The notes: a model not told the origin generated them from the sequence alone. Positions 16,536 through 29,047 are shown, counted from the stretch's first letter. The stretch: 34,281 bases of DNA from Spiroplasma melliferum (GCA_005222125.1 CP029201.1:1-34281), one strand, 5' to 3'. Made by a program: numbers and translations.

Positions 16536-16687
16536 TTATGTTATAATTTGATAGACACTTATTACAAATTCCTTAATATCAAAGGTTCCAGTGTCATTTA
16601 CTTTAACTTGTTTTTATAACATAAATAAATTTTACATTTTTAAAATGCAAATAGAAAACACCTTAGTAAAATAAGGTGTTTTTGTTT
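16536..16687 (+). ncRNA. Candidate small RNA and operon terminator, copy 2
   Basis: Identical to 2066-2217: extended -10, nested inverted repeats and the closing intrinsic terminator (16655-16687). Confidence 0.4.
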
Positions 16688-16698
16688 CTTAAAATTTA

Positions 16699-16901
16699 TT
16701 GATAAATTTATTTATTTGTTGTACAATATAAATGTTAGCGTTAAAAACGCTAGGGCAATTTAAAAATGGAAACACAACAAATTTTGAACTAAACTGTGTT
16801 TCCACAGACAATTTTAACATATTTTATTTAACTTAAAATGTGTTGTATCAATTATTATAATGTTTGTGGAAATAGCGGTCTGTTATTTCCCTTTTTATTT
16901 G
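16699..16901 (+). ncRNA. Leader A with promoter and terminator, copy 2
   Basis: Identical to 2229-2431: promoter boxes at 16699-16727, RNA from about 16734. Confidence 0.6.
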
Positions 16902-17043
16902 TTTTCGCAAAGGAGTGATAAAAAATATTTTATCCGCACATTTGTGATAGAATTAAAACAACTAAATAAAAGAAAAATGACTTTGGGGTCATTCTTCTAT
17001 ACACCTATTAAGGGTCTAGTCAACCGCTTAACTAGGGTTAATA

Positions 17044-17153
17044 TATAATTTAACTGAACCGCACAGTTGTGGTGGTTCTTGGTTAAATTATAACATTTTT
17101 TAATTTTTGTGTATAGGTAGAATGATAAAAAAGTCATCTACCTATTTTTTTTA
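17044..17153 (+). terminator. Two tandem terminators before ssb, copy 2
   Basis: Identical to 2574-2638 and 2643-2683; here 17044-17108 and 17113-17153. Confidence 0.7.
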
Positions 17154-17188
17154 TTTATGAAAATATTTTATTAGAAAGGAAATAAAAA

Positions 17189-17611
17189 ATGAATCAATTT
17201 ATCGGAATTGGTAGAACAACCAAAGATATAGAAATTAAACAAACAAGTACTGGGAAAGAATATGCCATATTTCAATTGGCAATAGCACGCCCATATTCAA
17301 CACAAAAAGAAACTGATTTTATCCCTTGTCAGGTTTGAAATAAACAAGCCGTAGTTTTACAAAAATATTGTCAAAAAGGTTCTCAAATTGCAATTACGGG
17401 CATTTTGCAATCTTTTAAAAATAAAGAAGATAAAACACAGTGAATAGTCCAAGTATCTAATTATGAATTTTTACATACAAATAATGACTTAAAAAAAGAT
17501 ATTTTACTATCTGAAAAATCAAATGAAATTATTGCCGAAGAGCAAGCAAATTATAGTTCAGAAGATATTAAAGAATTATTCAATGGTGATGATGCCATTT
17601 TATGAGATTAA
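17189..17611 (+). CDS. ssb: Single-stranded DNA-binding protein, copy 2
   Basis: Identical to 2719-3141. Confidence 0.92.
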
Positions 17612-17753
17612 AATTTCATCTATAATATCAATATTTTTTAACCTAAAATTATCGTTGAAACCAACCAAAAGAATATGATTCTACATTTTGGAAAATATCA
17701 ACGCTGATAAGGGGCTTAAATACGGTTAAAACCGCAGAAAGGAGCATATTATT

Positions 17754-18407
17754 ATGCAACAATTACAAAAAGAAGAACAAGTCAATTACCACTTTGTTGA
17801 GATAAATGGGTTGAACTATAAAGTTATTAATCAACTTGATGAGAAAAAACATGTTTCTAATTTTTACTTACCGAAAAAATTAGTTCGCCAACACCCTACC
17901 CGCAAAGACAGTTATAAAGTCAAAATTTATGACAAATTTATTTGTGTACCAAAAATAATGTGTTTTATTGATAAAACTGGTAAATATTTTTTGGTTGGGA
18001 TTGATATGTTTTTTACCTACTGAATTTATAACACGCGTGATAATAACAAATATCGCTTGGCCGGTTATCAAGCAATTAAAGACACTGCAATTAAAGAATT
18101 GCATTATTTAACTGTGTCTGCTAGAAGATACGAAAAAGAACAAGCAACAAACCCATTTTTAAGTGGGTTAACTTACCAACAAGCACGCGAACAAATTTGC
18201 GCTGAAAGCGACAAATTAAAAGCAGAATACCAAACTTATGTACAAAGTAAGTATTCTGCTAATAACATTAAAAAATCATCAAACAGAGAAAATAATTCTC
18301 TTATTGATAAGTTTAACACACACTATGAAAAAAACAAGGGTGATCCACCAAAATTATCCGAAGAAGAACTCGACCAATTATTAGTGGAATTAGACAACTT
18401 AGACTAA
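17754..18407 (+). CDS. Hypothetical 217-aa protein, copy 2
   Basis: Identical to 3284-3937, including the UGA-Trp codon at 18021-18023. Confidence 0.85.
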
Positions 18408-19011
18408 CTCCCCTATCGAGTTCTTCACTCCCCTATCAAAAAAAGTATAAGAACTTGCGTAAAACCACAGATGTAGCAAGACAACGAATAAACAAAATTA
18501 AGATATGGTCATTATCATATCGTTTTTGCTATTTGGTAAATCACCTATTTTTATTATCATTTTTCTTCCAATATATAACCAAAATAAATACCATTACTAT
18601 ATCAAAACAACATAATTAATAAATTTTACATACTTTCTTAAATAAATTTAGCGGTAATTTTATTTAAAAAATACTAATATATAGTATAATTAAATAAATT
18701 AATATTAAACTTTTATTAGTTTATTTAATTTTTTATTATGCTGCGGAACTACAAGCATTTTGGCACGCCAAGCACCCCAAACCCCGCACTCCCAACGTTG
18801 TTGATAGCACGGGGTTTGGGCTTAATGCTTGTAGTTCCGCAGTGGTGGTTATTTATTGGTTGTATTAATTACAATTAATACAACCAATAAATAACCACCT
18901 AGTTCCTTTTTTCTTTTTGCCCGAGCCCTTAAAAGAAAAAAGCGAACACAAAAAAGAAAAAACCCCACCCTGTTAGTATGACAACGGTGGTTGGTAAGGA
19001 GTTGATATTAT
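18408..19011. other. Candidate origin region, copy 2
   Basis: Counterpart of 3938-4543, two bases shorter because of single-base differences around 18553-18585 in the AT-rich part. Hairpins are at 18688-18730, 18741-18842, 18844-18899 (the 56-bp palindrome) and 18906-18942; all arms are identical to copy 1. Confidence 0.6.
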
Positions 19012-19356
19012 ATGGGTGAACAAGAAAAAATATTGCTGTTGATAAATAGTTGGGGATATTTAAACACCGAACAAATTAGTTTACTTTTAAATAAAAAAGA
19101 AAATGGTACATATAAATTTATTATGAAATTAGTTAGTAATAAGTTTTTAAATGTTGATACATTGCCGAAGAAAAATTATTATACTTTAACTAGTAAAGCA
19201 CAAAGTCATTTAGGACGTGAGCATAAAAAAAACATTAAAGTTAATTACTATGAACTTGCCCACCAAGATATGCTTATCAAATGACTTTGTAGTCAAACCG
19301 ATATCGAGCACAACCAACTGATACTGTTCGTAATTTGTTGAGTAAAGAAGGTTTAA
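19012..19356 (+). CDS. Short replication-relaxation-like protein, 114 aa (wHTH half only)
   Basis: N-terminal-half paralogue of the next gene. Residues about 1-70 form a winged helix-turn-helix (ILLLINSWGYLNTEQISLLLNKK, then YYTLTSKAQSHLG). A conserved segment NYYELAHQDMLIKWLCSQTDIEH then appears, after which the protein ends in an unrelated tail (NQLILFVICWVKKV). The PD...ExE half of its neighbour is missing. The start follows AAGGAG, just after the hairpin block, and the stop is 1 nt before the next ATG. The tail covers, in another frame, a segment reading TVRNLLSKEGLI that looks like a further helix-turn-helix remnant, so the junction is a recombination scar or a deliberate truncation. It could act as a regulator or DNA-binding partner of the full-length protein. 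Confidence 0.75.
19222..19311 (+). repeat. 90-bp direct repeat, first copy
   Basis: Identical over 90 bases to 19568-19657, while the flanking parts of the two genes are diverged. It encodes about 30 residues including AHQDMLIKWLC. Confidence 0.9.
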
Positions 19357-19357
19357 T

Positions 19358-19948
19358 ATGACAGAAAGTTTAAAAATTTTAGATTTATTAAATAAATGAG
19401 GATATTTAACAGCCGAGCAAATTGCATTGCTGTTAAATAAACCGATTGAAAGTGCAAAAACTAATTTAAAAACATTACAGAAAAAACAACTTTACAAAAT
19501 AGATAAAACCACTCGCAAAAACATTTATTTCCTTTCGCATAAGGGTAATACTTTTGTTGGGCGAGTTCATAAAAAAAACATTAAAGTTAATTACTATGAA
19601 CTTGCCCACCAAGATATGCTTATCAAATGACTTTGTAGTCAAACCGATATCGAGCACTACCAAACTGAGCGGGAGTTGAAAATGGAAAATGGTAATCTCA
19701 ATGCTTACCCTGATTTAATCATCACTAAAAACGATGATAGCGAAATTTATGTTGAATTTGAGCGCACCCAAAAATCGCCCAGTCGCTTTAAGAAAAAGTT
19801 AGACGGACATACTAAATGATTACGTAATGGCGGGCAAATATATTGAATTACCCCAACGCAAACACTTGCTAACTGAATACAGCGGCAAATTGACAAAGAT
19901 GACTTTAAAATAGAACTGCAACAAGTTATTATTTGATCCACACAATAA
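19358..19948 (+). CDS. Replication-relaxation-family-like protein, 196 aa
   Basis: Likely DNA-processing or replication-initiation protein. Order of elements: winged helix-turn-helix (LLNKWGYLTAEQIALLLNK, about residues 8-65), a linker with H-x-x-x-I-K-V and AHQDMLIKW (about 75-95), then a C-terminal half with YPDLIITK (about 120), EIYVEFERTQKS (about 135), a Lys-rich helix and a strand QIYWITPT. This layout fits the Replic_Relax family (PF13814) as I know it. The PD...E-x-E...K spacing is also reminiscent of PD-(D/E)XK nuclease cores, which is inference. Five UGA codons are Trp. The ATG follows AAAGAAGG. The gene sits beside the hairpin-rich candidate origin, on which it probably acts. Intact only in this copy. 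Confidence 0.75.
19568..19657 (+). repeat. 90-bp direct repeat, second copy
   Basis: Identical to 19222-19311. Recombination between them would attach the first gene's helix-turn-helix head to this gene's catalytic-looking half and delete 346 bp. Confidence 0.9.
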
Positions 19949-19950
19949 CT

Positions 19951-20082
19951 ATGCGCGACAAGAACCAAACACCTACGAAATATGAAACAATTAATAAAGT
20001 ATTTGTTTTTGTCACAAAATATGATAATATTAATTTGGAACAAATAAAAAAGTGAGAGTTAACCACTCCACTATCTATCTAA
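19951..20082 (+). CDS. Mini-ORF, 43 aa, copy 2
   Basis: Identical to 5488-5619. Confidence 0.35.
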
Positions 20083-20108
20083 TTATCCTATTCGGATAAT
20101 TTTTTAAT
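20081..20108 (+). terminator. Intrinsic terminator after replication-relaxation genes, copy 2
   Basis: Identical to 5618-5645. Confidence 0.75.
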
Positions 20109-20210
20109 TATGTAAATAATTTGTAATAGTAGCGTGATTATTTTAAGAATGTCACAAATGATTTGTAACAATTAGAATTTACATATTAATAAAAAAGGGA
20201 GTGATATTTA

Positions 20211-20522
20211 ATGTTTGACTTAAATTGAAGTGCTGTCATTTCTTTAAAATATGAAGATGATGAATTTTATTTATTGTGGCAATATTATCGAAATGGTAAA
20301 AATAAAATTACGGAAAAACAAAAAGATTATATTAAAAATTTGTTTTATCAGTATTATATTCCGAATACGGAACGCCAATTTGAATACTTGGAAAATAAAC
20401 TAAATGAATTAAATACTCGCAGTGCTAGTGCAATTATTAACGGTTTACTACAAAAAGATAAACGATTAATTGCTCTGCTTGTAAAATATTTAGAGCAATT
20501 TAAACCGAATAATTTAACCTAG
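20211..20522 (+). CDS. Hypothetical 103-aa protein, copy 2
   Basis: Identical to 5748-6059; candidate operator palindrome at 20154-20166. Confidence 0.85.
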
Positions 20523-20533
20523 TCCCCTATTAT

Positions 20534-20561
20534 AAAACCCTTATTTTATAAGGGTTTTTTG
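20534..20561 (+). terminator. Intrinsic terminator of the 103-aa gene, copy 2
   Basis: Identical to 6071-6098. Confidence 0.85.
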
Positions 20562-20575
20562 TTGTTTGTTTTCCT

Positions 20576-20607
20576 ATCGTCGTCTGTGGCGCATCGAACG
20601 TTATTTT
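20576..20607 (-). repeat. 32-bp inverted repeat, right member, copy 2
   Basis: Identical to 6113-6144. Confidence 0.7.
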
Positions 20608-20667
20608 TGCGGGTAAATGGTAATAAAAATATAAATATTTAAGTAATTTATTAATATTTATATTTTT

Positions 20668-20743
20668 TGTGTATTATTATGTATTAATGTGTATAATATT
20701 TATGTATTAGTACTTATTAATACACACTAGTAAGTATTATAAT
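20668..20743. promoter_or_regulatory. parA upstream repeats and promoter, copy 2
   Basis: Identical to 6205-6280. Confidence 0.5.
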
Positions 20744-20765
20744 TAAAAATGAAAGGAGAATAAAA

Positions 20766-21548
20766 ATGAAAAAAATAACATTTGCTAACAGTAAGGGTGG
20801 AGTTGGCAAAACCACATTAACAATTAATGTTGCTCAATTATTATCCCAAATTGGAAAAAAAGTTTTATTATTTGACTTTGACCCGCAATCTAATTTAACA
20901 AATACTTTGTTAGAAAATCCGATTGATACAAATAATATAACTAAATGAATTTTGGGAGCAGATAAAGATGACTTAATTTCAACAATTTTAGAAACTAGAA
21001 TATCAAATATTTTTTTAGTACCATCATATTCCAAAATGGTTTTAGAAACAAATAATATAGTTTTAAATCAACCTAATTCGGAATTTAAATTTAAAATGAA
21101 TTTAGAAGAAATTGAAAAAATATTAATTAATAAATTTGATTATATATTTTTTGATACATATCCATCTATGAATACAATTTTATTAAATGTTTTATTAGCA
21201 TCAGATGAAATTATTGTTCCAATTGAACCACATTCATATAGTTTTGAAGGTATTACAACTATGTTTAAACCTTATTTAGAAACAATAAATAATTCTAAAA
21301 AAATGGGAATGAATATAAAAAATAATATTAATTATTATGTTTTAAATAAAATTCAAAAAAACAAACTACATCAAAGTGTTTTTGAACTTATTTCCCAAAA
21401 TGAAATTGGTAAAAAATTGTTAGATACACATATCCCCTTATCTGCTACTAAGCAAAAAGAAACAATGTTGCTTAAATTCGCCGCCATAACCAATAACAAC
21501 CCAATTTATAAGTTAGTTATGGAATTAACTAATAAAGGAGTGATTTAA
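20766..21548 (+). CDS. parA: ParA/Soj-type partition ATPase, copy 2
   Basis: Identical to 6303-7085. Confidence 0.93.
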
Positions 21549-21550
21549 TT

Positions 21551-21823
21551 ATGAATAATAAATTACTTGCTTCACTGAAAAATAAAATTGATAGTAGTGC
21601 TAGTCAAATACCAAAAGAAGAAAGTTTTAATGAAATAAAAAAAGAAATAATTTATTCTGAAATTAAAGATGAAACAAAAATTGTCAGAAAAAATATTTCA
21701 ATAACTTTAAAACAACAAAAAATGATAAATGAAATGTCAAAAAATAATTATGAAATTAATTTATCATCTATTGCTCGACGAGAAATTGAAAAAATATATA
21801 ATGAATTTAAATTGAAAAAATAA
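21551..21823 (+). CDS. Ribbon-helix-helix-like ParA partner, copy 2
   Basis: Identical to 7088-7360. Confidence 0.75.
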   Translation: MNNKLLASLKNKIDSSASQIPKEESFNEIKKEIIYSEIKDETKIVRKNISITLKQQKMINEMSKNNYEINLSSIARREIEKIYNEFKLKK

Positions 21824-21885
21824 ACAAGTCTTAAAAAAAGAAGAAACAAAAAATAAAAAAAAAAGCGAAAGAAGATAAAATAACA

Positions 21886-22038
21886 ATGAAAAAAGCAGAT
21901 AATAAAGACACTATCAATCATAATTTAATGATTGTTGATGTTGATTTACAAAAATGTTTGAATTGTAGTTTTATTACTCAAAAAATCGATGATGAGTGAT
22001 TTACAATCAACACAGGGGATAAAAACTGTGGTAAATAA
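21886..22038 (+). CDS. Small Cys-x-x-Cys protein, 50 aa, copy 2
   Basis: Identical to 7423-7575. Confidence 0.45.
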
Positions 22039-22046
22039 CAAAAATA

Positions 22047-22078
22047 TAAAAAAACCACACCTATAAATTAGATGTGGT
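22047..22078 (-). terminator. Minus-strand intrinsic terminator, copy 2
   Basis: Identical to 7584-7615. Confidence 0.5.
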
Positions 22079-22099
22079 AAAATAATAGTAGTAAGTGAT

Positions 22100-22314
22100 T
22101 TGGCTTCCTTACTCGTTAAAATTATATAAAGTGATAGTAATTTATTGTTCAGATAAATTACTATCGTGGAAACACTAGAAGCAAACTAGCGTTTCCACAG
22201 ACAATTTTATCATATTTCTTGGTGTTATTTTTTAAGTAACATTGTGAAATATGATATAAATTGTGTTGTGGGAATAGTGCGGTGGTGCTATTCTCTTTTT
22301 TATTAAAAGAGAAT
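22100..22314 (+). promoter_or_regulatory. Leader B with promoter, copy 2
   Basis: Identical to 7637-7851: promoter boxes 22100-22128, terminator stem 22272-22293, competing hairpin 22290-22314. Confidence 0.6.
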
Positions 22315-22334
22315 TCAGAAAGGAATATATATAA

Positions 22335-24686
22335 ATGAAAAAATTATTAAGTATCTTAACCATAACAACCTTGACAGCGAGCGTTCCTGCTCCGTTGCTT
22401 GCCAACACACCCTTAACTCGCAATAAACGCGATGTTGGGACAACTGCCAAAGATGTCACAAATAATTACTGAACTTTTATTGCTAGTATAAGTAAAGAAG
22501 ATGCTACAAAAAACAAAGATAAATATTATTTTGTTATTTATAAAAATAAAGGTGAAAGTAATTGACAAATATATAAGATGCAAATGGGAAAACCAAACGA
22601 CAGACCTATTTTTGGTGAAACCGTTGAAAGTCATAAAGCATTTTATCGTTGGGATGGTGTTGGCGAACCTAATTTACCAGAAATAAATTCATTAACTGGT
22701 GAAATTATAAATTGAAAAGGTTTTGATATAAAAATAAAAGAAAAATATGGAAAAGAAAATATTGTTGTGTGAAATGGAATAAATGCAAGGGGAGATAATA
22801 ATTTTTATTTTATTATTTGACGTGGTAGAAAAAGTGATAAATGAGAAATCGTAAAATATAAAAACATAGGTCTAAATACTTCAAATACAATAATTGCAAC
22901 ATCTAAAACTGGTGCTGAATTAGATAGAGTAAGTCATAATTTTAGTTTTAGTAATGGTAGTGAATGAGCAGATGCCAAAAATGATGATGGTACATATTTT
23001 AAATCAGTTTATCGTTGGGATGGAGTTGGTGAACCTAATTTACCAGAAATAAATCCTAACACTGGAAATATAACAAACTGAAAACAACCAACGAAAAATG
23101 ATTTTCAACAAGGAATTTTGTTTTCGCTTGTGGATGGTTCAAAAACGGCGACTTGGTCTAATAACGGTATGCGTTTGACAGTTGATGGTGAAACAAACAT
23201 CAATATCAATAACCCAAATGTTACGGAAGTTTATTGAGATGGTTCTTTGCAACCGCAATTAAGTAAACAATGGAAAATCAATGTTAAACCCGAAACTGCA
23301 CCACGAGATCATAAGTTAGTTATCAAATACAATATCAATGGGACAAAATACACAAGTGAAGATATTATGGTGTCGATGTTGGCAAAAATTGACTCAACAC
23401 CAACACCAGTGCAACAAAATCTAAGTGATTTAATCAAAAACACTGATTTAGGAAATATCATTGATAATAATGATGACACTATTTTCTTAGCAGTAAATAA
23501 GGCAAATAGTGAAATTATTGATGATTTTTCACAAATTGAAATAACAAAAAAAGTTAATCACTCTGCAACTTTATCAGCGAAACCAGATAGTAAAAGTTAC
23601 AAAGGTTCAGTTGATATTAAATACAATGTGGTTCCGGCAACAGTGGTTGATTTAAAAATTGAATTAAAACCAACTGTAAGCAGTGCGATAGTTAATAAAG
23701 ACTATTTGGCACAACTTGACAGTAGTAAAATGACAAATAAAGTTGATACATTTTACTATGCGAATAGTGAAAGTGTTATCACAATGGTTAAACCAACAGA
23801 TAGCAGTGTGATAACTGGGGTGGTGTATGGTTGTGATGATAAATGAAATAAAACATCACAATCAAGCAACATTGACCCAGCAAAGGGTATTAAACTTGAT
23901 GGGTCACAACTTGGAGCGGTTCAGGGAAGATATTTAATTGACTTAAAAAACGAACTAGGACAAACAAATACTATTTATTTACAAATTCATAGTGAGAAAG
24001 ATGAAAAAGCAAAAGCATATTGAAATACTGATAATGGTAAACAGTTTGAACAGTGAGCACAAGACCAAGAACAAGGATACGAAAATATCCGTGGTTCTAG
24101 TGCTAGTCAATTGAATAATTTGTTTGAATTATCGAAGACTTGAAAACAAAGTTTAAAACATTTAGACCTAAAATTAGATAACTTTGTTGTTGATAACATT
24201 AAAAATGTTAGTCAAGATGAAATTGATAACTATAAAACAAAACTGCTTGCTAGTGTAAAAGCCCAAGTTGAAAAGTATGTTCCCGGTGTTGTAGAAAAGA
24301 CCGACTATGTTATCAGCGTTGATAATCTTGTTGCGGGTGATTGAACTACAAGCAAAGATGTCAAAGTTCAAGCGGTTGATGGTAGTACAAAACTGTTAAG
24401 TTTTACTGTTAAAACTATTCCAGTGCAACAAAAAGAAGAAGTAACAGCACTAGCATCAACACCAGTATCAAGTGATAAGGGTGGAAAATCAATTTGAAAA
24501 ATACTGGGGATAGTTGCTGGTTCGCTGGCGGGTCTTGGTTTGGCGTATTGGTTGTTTAAAAGATTTGTCTTTAATAAATATTTTTTACCAAAAATAAAAA
24601 GACGCCGCCATCTTAAATTAGTTGAACAAGTTAGAAAAGAAGAAGCCGAAAAAGACGCTCAAAACAACAAGGGAGGTGAAGAATAA
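22335..24686 (+). CDS. ARP/SARP-type surface adhesin, copy 2
   Basis: Identical to 7872-10223. Confidence 0.88.
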
Positions 24687-24955
24687 TGATGACTTTGTTA
24701 GCGACAAGTGGGGTCGATGACTTACTTAACAAAATTTTAGGTATCGCAATGCCGGTGTTAATTGCCATCGCAGTTGTATCCGCAATTATTATGATTGGTG
24801 TTTATGCGATTGGGGGTAAATTTAACGCTGATAGTGGCAACCGCAAAGAAACAATTAAAAAAGTGATGTGGGTTTTAATTTGCTTGTTAATTGTTATTCT
24901 TGCGAGTGCGGTTGTCTTGGCGTTTAAAGATACTATCGCCCCAATCACAAGTTAG
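24686..24955 (+). CDS. Pilin-like VirB2-type protein, copy 2
   Basis: Identical to 10223-10492. Confidence 0.75.
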   Translation: MMTLLATSGVDDLLNKILGIAMPVLIAIAVVSAIIMIGVYAIGGKFNADSGNRKETIKKVMWVLICLLIVILASAVVLAFKDTIAPITS

Positions 24956-24966
24956 GTGGTGTAATT

Positions 24967-26532
24967 ATGTTGTTACGAAAACGAAAACAAGATAATTTAA
25001 CGGTTATAAAATCAAAAAAACCAATTTTAAAACAAGGGTTAGAGCGATTTGTAGCATATTATTTTAAAAAAATATTTACAATATTAGCAATTGCGATGAT
25101 ACCCTTGTTAATTATTGGTTGTATTGTGATTGCAATATTATCGGCGATATTGTGGTTTTTGCCAAATACTGAAACATCAAGTAACATTCAAACAGTTTTC
25201 TCTAATACTTTGAATGTTGAAACAGTAGAAACAACTGGCGGGTCAAACATAATGGGGAGCATTATTGGCTGAGCGATAAATAGTTTTTGTGCTATTTTGT
25301 ATCTTATTTTTATCAAACCGATTGTTTGATTGCTAGGTGGAATGCAAGATGTCGTCTACTTTATTGGTGGGGGAGCTTTAAGCGAACAATTATTTAGTAT
25401 GAATAATATTAGCACGATATATTGATTGCTGTTTGGTATTGCGATGGCAATGTTTATTGTCATTATTGGCACAAAAGCGATTGCGTGAATGTATAACAAT
25501 CGCCGCCACGAAATGAAAGCAGCGATAACAAATGTTCTTATTATCATTATTGCTATTCCGCTAATACCGACATTGTTTATTATGGCAAATACAATTATGA
25601 CAATGATTGTTAAATTGTTTTTGCAAAATGCTCCGATTGATACAAATAATATTGCTTTGGCGATTTTTAATAGTAGTTTTATGAATGGTGTTCATCATTT
25701 TAGTTATATTCCCGTTTCGTGGACATTTTCAGATAGTGGTAATTTTAGTTATATTATTTGTTTGGTCTCGGAGTGTTTTATGGTTTATATTATGTTTACT
25801 GTTTGTATGTTTTTGTTTTGGCGGGTAATTGAATTGTTTATCTTATTGTGTTATTCGCCCGTGGTGGTTGTAATGAGTGTCGCCGACCAAGGACAACAAT
25901 TTCGTAATTGAAAAGATATGGTCTTTGGGCGATTTATAAGTTATGCCTTTATGTTTATAACTTATAACATATTTATTATGAGTATTGCGGTGTTAGGGCA
26001 AGTGGCAACATTTATGCCAAATTCTTTATCGCAACCAATCTTTATCTTACTTGGTATTTTTGCTTTTGGGTTTGCCGTTGCAAAATCACCACAAATTATA
26101 ACGAGTTTAATTGGTGGTAATACAGCGATGAGCGATAGTATCGGTAATCTGATGTCCTTTGGAATGGCAACTAACCTTGCCAAAATTGGGGGAAAATTCG
26201 CGTGAAAATCGGGTAAATTTGCTGCTCGCAATACAATTGGTAAACCAATTGGTTTAACCCAAGGGATAAGTCACGCGATGAAAAGTGGTACACCATTTAA
26301 AGAAGCAACAGCAGGAACTTTATTCGGTGGTTTTAACCCTAATACGGGTGGTGTTGCGGGTGCATTTGCTGGTCAAGCAATTAAAACCAAAGATAAAGTT
26401 ATGACAAATATCAGTGATTATCAAGCATTCAATGAACAACGAAACCAGAAAAACAATAAAGATAGTGTTTTAGAGAAAGCAAGCACTAAAACAACAAAGA
26501 AAGATAAAGGAGACAAAAACAATGGAAAATAA
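24967..26532 (+). CDS. VirB6/TrbL-like membrane protein, copy 2
   Basis: Identical to 10504-12069. Confidence 0.8.
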
Positions 26533-29044
26533 CACAAAAATAATCACTAAAAAAGCAAGTAAAGTACGATTTACTGTCTCAAATGTTTTGGGCGGAATTG
26601 GTTGACCAGAACTTTTTATTATTTTTGTTGGCGTTGTTTTGATAACTTTATCTTTGACTTTGCTTGCAAAATTATCGCTAATTGCGGGAATTATTAGTGC
26701 TATTGTATTTGCTGTTTTGAATATCTTTTTCATAACACCAAATAAAAACGGTGATAAACTATATTATGTTATTTTTATTGCCCTTGGTTTTTTATTTAAA
26801 CCAAAAAAACACAACATAGAAAATGATAGCGAAATACAAATTATCAATAACCGTGTTGTTTTTGATAATAAACAAATTCTTATTTATAAAATAAATGCTG
26901 TTGATTTAACATTGTCAACGCAAGAAGAACGCAATACACCGATTTATGACTTTTCAAATTATTTGCGTGCCTTAAATTTTGATTTTGAAATCATCAAAAT
27001 TGATAGTAAGTTGAATTTTGACAAAAATAAAAACTATCTTGCACAGACCTTAAAGCAAGATAGTTTAAAAAATTCACAAAAACATCAATTAAATAATTTT
27101 TTGTCGATGTCTGAATACTTGGAAAACCAAGATTTAAAGTTAGAACAAAATTATTATTTAATTGTTTTTACAAATAACAATGATAAAAAACTTGAATTAT
27201 CCTTGTTATCATACAATCAACATCTTTCTTTGACTTTGCCAACAAGCAAAGAAATAAAGAAAATTGTTGATAAAAAGATTATACCAACAAATTCAACAAA
27301 CTCATCAGTAGCAACATCAATTAAAGAAACTGCAAAATATTTGAAACTGGATAACAATAAATTTGTTAGTTATTTTACTGTTAATCAATTTCCGTTGACT
27401 GTTAATGATATGTGATTAAGTAATTTTAGCGAAATAGAAAATGTCAATATTTCTATTCGTGTTCGGCATTTAGACAATATGACAGCGTTTAAATTGCTTG
27501 ACCGTGCCATCCGAAGAGCACAAGACCAAGAAACTAAAAAAGCAAGTGAAGATATTGAATATAACTTATATTTACAAAACTTTAATGAGTTATTACAACT
27601 TATTCAAGTTGGGGGTGAAACCTTGAAAATGGTTTCAATTGTTTTCACTTGCTTTGCTGATAGTAAAACTGATTTAGACCAAGTTGTTTCAAATTTAAAA
27701 AATGAAATGATAAGAAATCGTTTTACTATTAATGATTTGACATTTCGCCAGTTTGCAACTTATCAATGTTTGTTATTTAACAATAATGATAAATTAAAAA
27801 ACATTGAGCAAGAAATGGCGACCATTACTCTTGCGAGTGCTTGACCGTTTCCAACTAAACCGTTAAATGATCCACAAGGACTAATAATTGGGGAAAATGA
27901 ACAACTACAACCAATCATATTTGACATCAAAACCAAGTCATCAATAAGAGCAAGTCATAACGCTTTTATTGTGGGTCAGATGGGGTTTGGAAAAACATTT
28001 AATGTTAAAAAACAATTAAATTGATTATATTGTAATAACACAAAAATCTATATTATTGACCCCCAACGCGAATATGGTGGTTTTGCCAATTATCACGGTG
28101 GGGAAATTATTGAATTTGGTAATAACCCAAAGGCAAAAATTAACCCCTTAGAAATCTTTACTGATAATTTTTCCGAACATATTTTGTTGTTAGAACAATG
28201 GTTTAAAAATTTGTATAGTGATTTAACAAATATTGACCTTGCTAAATTGCAAGAATATATTATTCAGTTGTATAAAAACTTTAAAATTACTGCTGATACA
28301 AATTTAAGTAAATTAACTCGAAAAGATTATCCAATTTTAAATGATTTATATAAATTGGTATATCAAAAAGAACAAGATACTTTGTTAGAAAAAATGTTGT
28401 GAAAACTAACCAAAGGAGCAGATGGCACATTGTTTAATGGTGTTAGTACCTTAGAAATTAAAAGCGACTTGATTGTTTTTGATATTTACAATATGGCAAA
28501 ATCAAAAACAATTGCTAACGCACAAATGTATTTGTTGTTAGCGTTGCTTGACCGTGTTATGAAAAAGAATAAGAAAAATAATTTAACCTTGCCACCGGAA
28601 GAACAAAGTTGAGTTTGTATTGCGGTGGATGAAGCACATTTATTAATTAACCAAGATAATCTGCTTGCCCTTAATTATTTATTTACTTTATCGAAAACTT
28701 GTCGTAAATTTAACGGAATTTTATATATTTTAACGCAAAGCATTGGCGACTTTACCCAGCACGGAGAAAATGTTAAACGCCAAGCGCAGGGAATAATTGA
28801 ACAGTGTACTTATCAATTTATTCATCACTTGAATTCAATTGGTTTGCAAAATTATACTGAATTATTGACTGATAACAATATGATAAATGCCTATGAGAAA
28901 AATGTTATTTTAACTCCTAAAAAGGGACTGTGTTTGTTTAGTATTAATGATAAACGCTATATTTTGCAAGTTATCGCAACAAGTGAAGAAATCAAAGCAA
29001 TTGGTACCCAAGAAGACATTAATAATTTAGGAAAGGAAATATAG
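26522..29044 (+). CDS. PrgI-VirB4 fusion ATPase, copy 2
   Basis: Identical to 12059-14581; it spans the arbitrary boundary between units 2 and 3. Confidence 0.92.
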
Positions 29045-29047
29045 TTT

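Larger units (their letters stand above)
14471..28933 (+). repeat. Plasmid unit, copy 2 (best consensus)
   Basis: Second head-to-tail copy, 14,463 bp. All genes have uninterrupted frames here when UGA is read as Trp, including the two replication-relaxation-like genes that are broken in copy 1. This copy should be used as the reference for gene structure. Confidence 0.97.
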
